Assembly: GCA_017460265.1 (NCBI GenBank)
Contig: JAFUBJ010000207.1
Coordinates: 1-20,660 of the forward strand
DNA from: Atopobiaceae bacterium
GTDB lineage: Bacteria > Actinomycetota > Coriobacteriia > Coriobacteriales > Atopobiaceae
Reading direction: 5' to 3'
Length of the DNA: 20,660 bases
Shown: positions 14,321 to 20,660 of the stretch, in pieces
Numbering within the stretch: position 1 is the first letter of the stretch
How the letters are laid out: each line of letters opens with the position of its first letter
Notes under the pieces: generated by a model
Told to the model about the DNA's origin: nothing
Seen by the model: the letters and a program-made list of their open reading frames with translations, nothing else
Databases searched by the model: none
Translations under genes and position numbers: made by a program

Positions 14321-15745
14321 CTACAGCGTGCCGAGGAACCTCCGGAGCGCTGCGCGGCCATCGTCGTCCCACTTGAAGACGCCGGCGTCCTCCAACACGG
14401 CGCCAAACACCCGGCCGATCTCGTCGCGGGTGAGGCGCCCGGCGTCCATCTCCGCCTCCAGCCTCGGCGGCAGGATGGCAAGGCCCATGACCTCGATGAG
14501 GCCGATGTTCTCCTTCTTCACGTGCCACTTGTCCTCGTGGGGATGGAAGACGCCCAGGGGATGCTCTGCCGTGGTCACGTTGCAGCGCAGCGCAAGGTCG
14601 AGCACGTAGTCTTCGCCGTCGCGATAGCAGATGGGCGTGATGGTGTTGTGCGGCGTGCCGTCAGCATCGAAGGCGCGAACGCCAACCTCCTCGTCGCTCC
14701 ATGCGCGCCACGCGTCCAGCACGTAGACCGCGGCCTCCTGCAGGATGCCGCGCTCCTCGCAGGTGAGGCGAATCACCGAAAGCGGCCACTTCAGGACGCA
14801 GGCGTGAACGGTGGGAAACGCCTCGAGCGAGAACTCCTCCGCAGCCTCGGCCTTCATCATGGGAAAGACGTGGCGCCCTCCCTGGAAGTGGTCGTGGCTG
14901 AGGATGGAACCGCCCACGATGGGCAGGTCGGCGTTGGAGCCCACGAAGTAGTGCGGGAAGAGGTCCACGAAGTCCAGCAGGCAGCCCAGGCTGGCACGGT
15001 CCACGTGCATGAGCCGGTGCTCCACGCTCATGGCGATGCAGTGCTCGGTGAAGTACGCGTAGGGGCTGTACTGGAAGCCCCAGCGCTCCCCTCCCAGCTC
15101 GATGGGCACGATGCGCAGGTTCTGGCGCGCTGGGTGGGCGCCGTGCGGGTCCGCCGCGGGACGTCCTGAGTACCCCTCGTTCTCCACGCAGAGCTGGCAG
15201 GCAGGGTAGACCTCTCCCTTGGGGGCAGCACCGGCCGCCGCGATGTCACGTGGGTCCTTCTCAGGCTTGGACTTGTTGATGGTGATCTCGAGGTCTCCCC
15301 ACCTCGTGGAGGTGGTCCACTCGAGGTTTCTTGCGATGGCGGAGGCGCGCACGTAGTCCACGTCCACGCACAGGCGGTAGAACCAGTCCGTGGCCGCCTC
15401 GGGACCGCCGGATCGGCAGAGCTCCTCGAAGCGCCGGGCAATCTCTGAGGGGCGGGGCATGATGGCACCCATGAGGCGCATCGCCAGGCGATCGCGCCCC
15501 GTCGCGGAATCCTCCGCCTGCCCAGCGGCGATACCAGCCTCGGCCAAGGTCGAGAGGTCAGCCTCGAAGTCATAGTCCTCCGCAAGAGGCGCATAAGCAT
15601 CCGCTGGCCCCGTCTGCCCACAGCACTCAAGCAGGCGGTTATACGCCCATGCGCGGTCACCTGTACAGATGACCCCTTTCGCCACCGCATACGAGGAGAG
15701 CCTCGATGCCGCCTCGGCGATCTTGTCGCTCATGTCACGTTCCAT
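14321..15745 (-). CDS. galT: UDP-glucose-hexose-1-phosphate uridylyltransferase, class II GalT
   Basis: Converts galactose-1-phosphate plus UDP-glucose to glucose-1-phosphate plus UDP-galactose (Leloir pathway). 474 residues, the long class II form of Gram-positives rather than the roughly 350-residue class I form. Seen: YPACQLCVENEGYSGR (180-195), LRIVPIELGGERWGFQYSPY (210-229), FTEHCIAMS (232-240), VGGSILSHDHFQGGRH (277-292, the catalytic His region S-H-D-H-F-Q-G-G) and HNTITPI in the C-terminal half. ATG start with GGGAAGGA 5 nt upstream. It follows galK by 12 nt and is the last gene of the sugar operon, followed by the large inverted repeat. The alternative ATG at codon 5 is less well spaced. 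Confidence 0.94.
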   Translation of the reverse strand: MERDMSDKIAEAASRLSSYAVAKGVICTGDRAWAYNRLLECCGQTGPADAYAPLAEDYDFEADLSTLAEAGIAAGQAEDSATGRDRLAMRLMGAIMPRPSEIARRFEELCRSGGPEAATDWFYRLCVDVDYVRASAIARNLEWTTSTRWGDLEITINKSKPEKDPRDIAAAGAAPKGEVYPACQLCVENEGYSGRPAADPHGAHPARQNLRIVPIELGGERWGFQYSPYAYFTEHCIAMSVEHRLMHVDRASLGCLLDFVDLFPHYFVGSNADLPIVGGSILSHDHFQGGRHVFPMMKAEAAEEFSLEAFPTVHACVLKWPLSVIRLTCEERGILQEAAVYVLDAWRAWSDEEVGVRAFDADGTPHNTITPICYRDGEDYVLDLALRCNVTTAEHPLGVFHPHEDKWHVKKENIGLIEVMGLAILPPRLEAEMDAGRLTRDEIGRVFGAVLEDAGVFKWDDDGRAALRRFLGTL

Positions 15746-15757
15746 GCGAATCCTTCC

Positions 15758-16972
15758 CTAGAGGCGCCAGGCATGCGAGCCCACGTGGTCGACCTGATAG
15801 ACCTGGCAGGCCCCCTTGCCAAACACGCTGTCCATACCCTCCATGTACGATTCCACGCGCTCGACGGGTACAAATGCCTGTATGGTGCCCCCAAAACCGC
15901 CCCCGTGGATGCGGGAGGCACCGGCGGTTCCCAACAGCTCGCCCGAGACGGCAAGCGCAAGCATGGCAGGCTGGTCAGGCAACCTTGAGACCGAGACGTT
16001 CTGCAGGTACATGGCGGAGCTGGCCCCCGAAAGGCGCGTGGCCTTGAGGAAGGTCTCGATGTCATCGTTCTTGAGGGCCTCGGCACGGTAGGAAACCATG
16101 CGCTCCTCGCGGAAGAAGTGGATCGCGCGCATGAGGGGACGGTCGCCACAGGTGGCGCGCAGGGACGGGAGCTGCGCCATCAGCGCATCCTCAGAAAGCT
16201 GCCCCAGGTGCTCGGCGCCGAGAGCCTGAGCCACCTGGTTCATCTCGGCAGGGATGGCGGCGTATTCGTCCGTGAGGTCAGCGTGGCTGTCGCCCGTGGC
16301 CGTCAGGCAGATGGCATAGCCCGCGTCGGCAAAGTCAAAGTCGATGGAGGTGGCGTCGATCTCGTCGGGAACCGCAAAGGACATGTGCTGGATGCCACCC
16401 AGCGCGACAGCGGACTGGTCCATGAGGCCACAGGGCTTGCCAAACCACATCCGTTCGGTTGTCTTGCCCATGATGGCCAGCTCCTCCGGGGAAACGATCC
16501 CCTTGGCCCAGAGCACGTTCATGGCCTGTCCGAGCTCCACCTCAAAGGCGGCCGAGCTTGACAGTCCCGACCCACCGAGCACCTCGGAGTTGACATAGAG
16601 ATCAAAGCCACGCGGGACAAAGCCCTTCTCGGCAAACTGCGCAGCCATGCCACGCACGAGCGAAATGGTGGTGTTCTTCTCCTCCTCGCGCGCCGAGAGC
16701 TCGTCGCAGCGGATCTCGACGTCTCCGAACCCCTCGCTGTAGACGCGAATGAGGGGCTTCTCGTTTGCGGCGCACACGCCCCTGACAAAGCGGTCTACCG
16801 AGGCGGCAATGACCGTCCCACCCTGATGGTCGGTATGGTTGCCCGCGACCTCGGTGCGTCCGGGAGTCCTCACAAAGAAGCGCTCGCGCCAGTCCCCCAA
16901 CCCAAATATCTGATTGAAGGACTCCACGAGCCGCTTGGCGGCAAATCCGTCAAAGCTCACGATATCGCTCAC
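15758..16972 (-). CDS. galK: Galactokinase GalK
   Basis: Phosphorylates galactose with ATP to galactose-1-phosphate. A GHMP-superfamily kinase of 404 residues. The sugar-binding signature is GRTEVAGNHTDHQGG (38-52, usually G-R-x-x-x-x-G-E/N-H-T-D). The phosphate-binding loop is LGGSGLSSSAAFE (132-144), and CGLMDQSAVALGG (181-193) carries the catalytic Asp region. The third GHMP motif is IHGGGFGGT (355-363). Start: GTG at 16972, which forms a GTGA overlap with the TGA of the alpha-galactosidase reading frame and has AAAGGAG 8 nt upstream. A GTG at 16981 overlaps that ribosome binding site and is rejected. Lies between the alpha-galactosidase and galT in one operon. Confidence 0.94.
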   Translation of the reverse strand: MSDIVSFDGFAAKRLVESFNQIFGLGDWRERFFVRTPGRTEVAGNHTDHQGGTVIAASVDRFVRGVCAANEKPLIRVYSEGFGDVEIRCDELSAREEEKNTTISLVRGMAAQFAEKGFVPRGFDLYVNSEVLGGSGLSSSAAFEVELGQAMNVLWAKGIVSPEELAIMGKTTERMWFGKPCGLMDQSAVALGGIQHMSFAVPDEIDATSIDFDFADAGYAICLTATGDSHADLTDEYAAIPAEMNQVAQALGAEHLGQLSEDALMAQLPSLRATCGDRPLMRAIHFFREERMVSYRAEALKNDDIETFLKATRLSGASSAMYLQNVSVSRLPDQPAMLALAVSGELLGTAGASRIHGGGFGGTIQAFVPVERVESYMEGMDSVFGKGACQVYQVDHVGSHAWRL

Positions 16973-18596
16973 TTTGCACACTCCTTTCGGACGAATAACA
17001 TGAATGCCCTCTCAAAGGTAGCGCGTTGGGCGTCTCCCCACTGTGCCACATTGTCAGACGTCAGGAACATGCCCCCCAGCGCAGCGTCGGAGTTGAGCAG
17101 CTTGATGCGCTGGGCATCGGTCAGCTTAACGTCACTGCGCAGGAAGAAGACGTCGGGGTCGTTTCTGAAGACCACGCCATCCAGGTGTGCACGGCCGCCG
17201 TGTTGGCAAGGCTGCGCCTGGTGCTTACACGCTCGCGATGAAGCAGGCGCATGTAGGGAACGTCGTCCCAGTCAAGGCCCACGTCACAGCCAACGCGACA
17301 GTACTCCGTACGGCCAAACGCCGACATGATAGGCACGCCGCACAGGTCGAACCACGTGCCCTCCGGCACGCTGTCGCGCAGAAGGTCGAGGGCGTCGGCC
17401 ATCAGCTGGCCGCGATTGAGCCCGTTGTGCGGCTCAAGGCACGCGCCAAAGAGGAAGTCGAGCTTCAGCAGCTGGTAGCCCCACTCACGCGTCACCGTGC
17501 CCATGAACGAACGGATGTGCTCGCGCACCTCGGGATTCTGCGTGTCGAGCGCCCAGGCACCACTCCAGTTGCCCGCGGCGGAAACCAGCTCGCCCTCGGC
17601 GTTGCGCAAAAGCCACTCGGGATGCTCGAAGGCGACCGAGCTTCGCTTCTCGACCAAAAACGGGGCAAGCCACAGTCCTGGGACCAAACCGCATGCACGC
17701 GCCTTCTCTGCAAGGAAGGCCATCCCGTCAGGGAAGCGCTCCTTGTCAGGCATCGTCCAGTCCCCCACCAGCGCATAGCCGTCATCCACCTGGAAGACTG
17801 CCTGGACAGGACCCAGCTCGCGACCCCCATAGAGCTCCGCGGTCGCATGGAGGTCACAGATGAGCTTCTCCTGGTCGATGTCGCCGTAATGCCTATACCA
17901 GCTCGAGTATCCCGCCAAGGCGGGCGCGGGACGTCGCGTCACGCCCATGAGCTCGACATAGCGCCCAAACGCTTGCGTCAACGTGCCCTCGCACACCGCA
18001 AACGAGATGAGCTCGACCTCCTCGCCGGCGCCGATGACCCGCGCCGGAGGCTCCTTCTCGAGCTTGAGGGCGTTTCCACGCGCGGACTCGCGCACCACCG
18101 TGTAGCCCAGATCCTCGTCGAGCGAACCCGCCAGCAACACCCGGTCGCCATAGCGCAGGTACCCATAGCCCACGCCGTGCAGGTTTCCGGGAAGGCCGCT
18201 CTGCTCGACAAAACGGTAGTCTCCCGAGTTGTCCAGCACCCAGCGGTTGACCAGCGCGGTGGGAACGCCACGCAGGCCCCGAATGCGTGAAAGCGGGTGA
18301 CGCTCGACCGAGTCGGTCCACGAGTTGTAGCCGCTCAGGAAGATGCTGCTGGCACCGCGCACCTCGAGCTCAAGGATTGCGACCGAGAGTGAGGTCACGA
18401 CGAGGGGAGCCTTCGGCGTGATGGTGGCGCGCCTCGTCACGTAGTCATAGTCACTGGAACGCTTGATGGACAGGCCAAGCTCACGCGCGAGTTCCGCCGG
18501 CCGGGCAAGGCCCTCCTCGTCGACCTTCACGTGCCGCTCTTCTTCATCGCCTTCCAGGTGATAGCGGATGGACCAGGAAGTCTTGATCTCGCGCAT
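16969..18596 (-). pseudogene. Alpha-galactosidase (GH36-like) with a one-base frameshift
   Basis: Hydrolyses alpha-galactosides such as melibiose or raffinose-family sugars; no secretion signal is seen, so cytoplasmic. The frame from ATG 18596 (TAAGGAG upstream) has an N-terminal beta domain (1-220) and a TIM barrel: VFQVDDGYALVGDW (267-280), GLWLAPFLVEKRSS (307-320), LLKLDF with likely nucleophile Asp380, and RVGCDVG with likely acid/base Asp438. After ANT (about residue 466) the frame drifts into unrelated sequence and stops at 17121. The expected continuation GRAHLDGVVFRNDPDVFFLR lies in the next frame and runs to TGA at 16969, overlapping galK. One missing base near 17193-17201 explains both; an added G in the GGCGGCC run would restore about 542 residues. 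It may be a real mutation or a sequencing error, but the rest is well conserved, suggesting recent or artefactual damage. Confidence 0.85.
16981..16987 (-). promoter_or_regulatory. Ribosome binding site that decides the galK start
   Basis: AAAGGAG lies 8 nt before GTG 16972, inside the last codons of the alpha-galactosidase frame. It physically overlaps the upstream GTG at 16981, so that codon cannot be the start used with this site. Confidence 0.65.
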
Positions 18597-18600
18597 GGCA

Positions 18601-19983
18601 CTACTCCTTAGTCGCGCCGGTGAGTGCGTCAGCATGGGCCGTGATGACCTTGAGCACGTCTCCCTCGTTGTACTTCAAGAACACGAGGCCACCCAGCAGG
18701 CAGAACGCCGTGGCGACCAGCGCCGTAATGCGGTACCCAAAGCCTCCGGCACCCATGGTGGCAATGGACGAGAACAGAATCATGGCAAGCGACTGGCCAA
18801 GCGTCATCGAGAAGGTACGCGCGGCATAGAACATTCCCTCGCGGTTCTCGCCCGTCTCCACGGCGTCAAACTCGGCGATGTCCGCAAGCACGGCCTGCGG
18901 AAGGATGCCCAGGATGGCCATGGGAATGGCGGCAAGCACGGCCACGGCGCCACCCCAGGCAAGGGCGGGAATGCCAAACTTGCCACAGACGCTGGTCACG
19001 GCAAACGCCACGCAGAAGAAGAAGAACGCAAAGCTCACGAGCTTCTTCTTGCCCATCTTCTTGGCAAGCACGTTGACGGGGGCGTAGAAGGCAAGGCTGA
19101 TGAGCGTCATGCCCGCAAAGAGCACGAAGTTCATGGACTCGTCAAGACCCATGAGGCTCGTGACGTAGAAGGGCATGCCCGTCTGGAACATGGTGATGGC
19201 GACCCAGTAGAGGATGTCCGAGATCTCGAAGACCTGGAACTGCTTGTTGGCAAAGGTCTTCATGACCGAGGCGCCCATGGGCGTGGTGGACGGCTCGGTC
19301 TCGGCGTAGAGGTTCTCGTCGATGGTGTAGGCAGGAACGAGCATGCAGACGATGGCCACCGCTGCAAGGATGGCGATGGTCACGCGGTAGGCGTTGGCGA
19401 TGCCGAGCGACGCCTCGAAGAGGCCGGCGATAGTGGGAACGAGATAGGCAAAGGCCGTCCCCAGAAAGTAGGTGACAGAGATGAACGTGGAGAGGTTGAC
19501 GCGCAGCTCCTGCGTGCGGCCCAGCTCGGGGATGAGCGCGTTGAATGGCGTGCAGTAGAGCGACAGCGACACATAGAAGGCAACGAGGCAGACGAGCAGG
19601 GCAAGGTCATTGAAGAGCTCGCCGCCCATGCCCGGAAGCGTGAAGACTATGACCGTCATGACGCCGAAGGGAATGGCAAACCAGCGCATGAAGGGGATCC
19701 TGCGTCCAAGCGGGTGGTTGAGCTGGTCGGACTTCGAGGCAATGAACGGGTCGATGAAGCCGTCCACCAGGCGGCACAGCGCCGTGATGAGGCCGATGAC
19801 CGTCATGCCGGCAAAGACGATGCCCTGCGTGATGAAGAGCGACATGCCGGCGGCGATGGTCTCCTCGCTCGGCATGTAGAAGTACAGCAGCCAGTTGCTG
19901 ACCACGCCCGAGAGCAGTGCCCAGCCAAGCTGGCCGATAGCGAAGTTGCGCAGTATGCGTCCGTCAGCTAGTTTCTTCTCCAT
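18601..19983 (-). CDS. GPH-family sugar:cation symporter (MFS), likely alpha-galactoside transporter
   Basis: Membrane transporter of the glycoside-pentoside-hexuronide:cation symporter family (melibiose carrier type), 460 residues with about 12 hydrophobic segments. The family hallmark lies in the first cytoplasmic loop: RLVDGFIDPFIASKSD (71-86) with conserved Asp74 and Asp78, followed by LGRRIPFMRW (92-101). The central region has DILYWVAITMFQTGMPFYV. A second loop, ADIAEFDAVETGENREGMFY, also fits GPH proteins. Start: ATG at 19983 with AGGTGGGG 6 nt upstream. An in-frame GTG 12 nt earlier would overlap that site. It follows the TetR gene by 12 nt. Its stop lies 4 nt before the alpha-galactosidase ATG, whose ribosome binding site is inside this gene. 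Substrate inferred from context only. Confidence 0.9.
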   Translation of the reverse strand: MEKKLADGRILRNFAIGQLGWALLSGVVSNWLLYFYMPSEETIAAGMSLFITQGIVFAGMTVIGLITALCRLVDGFIDPFIASKSDQLNHPLGRRIPFMRWFAIPFGVMTVIVFTLPGMGGELFNDLALLVCLVAFYVSLSLYCTPFNALIPELGRTQELRVNLSTFISVTYFLGTAFAYLVPTIAGLFEASLGIANAYRVTIAILAAVAIVCMLVPAYTIDENLYAETEPSTTPMGASVMKTFANKQFQVFEISDILYWVAITMFQTGMPFYVTSLMGLDESMNFVLFAGMTLISLAFYAPVNVLAKKMGKKKLVSFAFFFFCVAFAVTSVCGKFGIPALAWGGAVAVLAAIPMAILGILPQAVLADIAEFDAVETGENREGMFYAARTFSMTLGQSLAMILFSSIATMGAGGFGYRITALVATAFCLLGGLVFLKYNEGDVLKVITAHADALTGATKE

Positions 19984-19995
19984 CGAATTCCCCAC

Positions 19996-20658
19996 CTACT
20001 CCTTGTCCTTTGTCCCAAGCGTGAAACGAGCCATCCGCACGATGCAGGAGAGCTCGTCCTTTCCATGGCTGAAGTCGTCCGAGGGGATGATCTCGCCTCG
20101 GACGAGCTGTTGTGCGACGCCCATCATGGCGTGCGCGACCGTACGGTAGAAGACGTCAAAGTCGACTTCGCAGGTGACCGAGCCGTCGGTCCGACCCATC
20201 TTGTACGCATCCTCGAAGATGAGGTAGAACGAGTCGATTGCCGCGCCGTACTCCGCCAGGTCCGACGAGCTGACGCCCTCGGACAGCACGAGATGGTCGA
20301 ACTCGTCAAGGAAGCGGACAAAGCTGGGATACGCCACGTAGGCATCGACATAGCTCTCGAGCAGCATGGAGAGGCGCTCCCCACCATCTGCCGCCAAGAA
20401 CTCATCCGACTCGACCATCTCGAGGATGAGCTCGTTGAACCGCTGCCACATGTAGGTGCCCGCGAGTACGGCGAGCTTCGTCTTGGTCTGGTAGTGGCGA
20501 TAGAGCGTTGCCACGCCGACCCCGGCTGCCTCGGCTATGTCGGTCATCTTCACCGACGCGATGCCGTCGCGAAGGAAGAGCGCGGCGGCACAGGTGACGG
20601 CATGGGCTTCTTGGCTTGCCGTGGGCACATGCTGATGCAACTCGACGAGTGGACGCAT
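19996..20658 (-). CDS. TetR/AcrR-family transcriptional regulator
   Basis: 220-residue regulator with an N-terminal helix-turn-helix: VKMTDIAEAAGVGVATLYRH (36-55) followed by YQTKTKLAVLA, the classic TetR DNA-binding pattern. The remaining roughly 150 residues are the variable ligand-binding and dimerisation domain (SYVDAYVAYPSFVRFLDEFD at 102-121; AHAMMGVAQQLVRGEI at 175-190) and do not reveal the ligand. The ATG lies 2 nt from the right edge of the window, so a longer N-terminus or the gene's own ribosome binding site and promoter cannot be excluded. It is co-directional and 12 nt upstream of the symporter gene, so it is probably the first or an early gene of the sugar operon and may control it. 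That role is inference. Confidence 0.85.
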   Translation of the reverse strand: MRPLVELHQHVPTASQEAHAVTCAAALFLRDGIASVKMTDIAEAAGVGVATLYRHYQTKTKLAVLAGTYMWQRFNELILEMVESDEFLAADGGERLSMLLESYVDAYVAYPSFVRFLDEFDHLVLSEGVSSSDLAEYGAAIDSFYLIFEDAYKMGRTDGSVTCEVDFDVFYRTVAHAMMGVAQQLVRGEIIPSDDFSHGKDELSCIVRMARFTLGTKDKE

Positions 20659-20660
20659 GG

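Noticed and set aside
17121..17250. Programmed ribosomal frameshift in the alpha-galactosidase gene
   Set aside because: No slippery heptamer or obvious stimulatory structure was seen at the shift. A one-base deletion or sequencing error in a GC-rich run is simpler.
17187..18290. 367-codon plus-strand open frame
   Set aside because: Antisense shadow of the alpha-galactosidase, whose domains and catalytic motifs are clear.
18568..19971. 467-codon plus-strand open frame, rich in His, Gly, Arg and Glu
   Set aside because: Exactly antisense to the symporter gene. Composition is that of a shadow frame in high-GC DNA, with no recognisable domain or ribosome binding site.
1..20660. CRISPR arrays, transposases, phage genes, rRNA or tRNA genes
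   Set aside because: No regularly spaced direct repeats, transposase motifs or RNA gene structures were recognised. Coding is nearly continuous on one strand.

Overview
The window is high-GC bacterial DNA in which every convincing gene lies on the minus strand, so transcription runs from high to low coordinates. Gene content and protein style suggest an anaerobic Actinomycetota of the class Coriobacteriia (Olsenella/Atopobium/Collinsella-like): an anaerobic (cobalt-early) cobalamin pathway, lipoproteins with lipoboxes, a class II GalT and a GPH-type sugar symporter. This placement is inference from the sequence, not a database match.

Region 1 (20658 to 14321) is an alpha-galactoside/galactose cassette: a TetR-type regulator, a GPH/MFS sugar:cation symporter, a GH36-like alpha-galactosidase, galactokinase (galK) and galactose-1-phosphate uridylyltransferase (galT). 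The genes are separated by about 12 nt or overlap, so they look like one transcript. As read, the alpha-galactosidase gene carries a one-base frameshift near 17193-17201. Its restored frame would end exactly in a GTGA overlap with galK. The product chain is alpha-galactoside uptake, hydrolysis to galactose, then galactose-1-phosphate and UDP-galactose. No galE is present.

Region 2 (14320 to 13996) is the only substantial non-coding stretch, about 325 bp. It holds a 23-position near-perfect inverted repeat just after galT (probable terminator), an extended -10 promoter candidate, and a divergent cobalamin riboswitch. A 9-bp hairpin at its 3' end traps the ribosome binding site of the next gene.

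Region 3 (13995 to the left edge) is one long, tightly packed cobalamin operon under that riboswitch. It begins with an exported CbiK-type cobaltochelatase with a twin-arginine-like signal and a lipobox. A small uncharacterised lipoprotein and a complete FecCD/BtuCD-type ABC importer (binding protein, permease, ATPase) follow. Then come cbiD, cbiF, cbiG, cbiH, cbiJ, a CbiE-CbiA fusion, cbiB, cobD and cobQ/cbiP, the last cut by the window edge just before its amidotransferase cysteine motif. Most junctions are ATGA/GTGA or other short overlaps. The order roughly follows the pathway. CbiL, CbiC and CbiT are not in the window.

The most interesting features are the B12-switched module joining an extracytoplasmic chelatase, a small lipoprotein and an importer to the corrin ring pathway, and the unusual CbiE-CbiA fusion.
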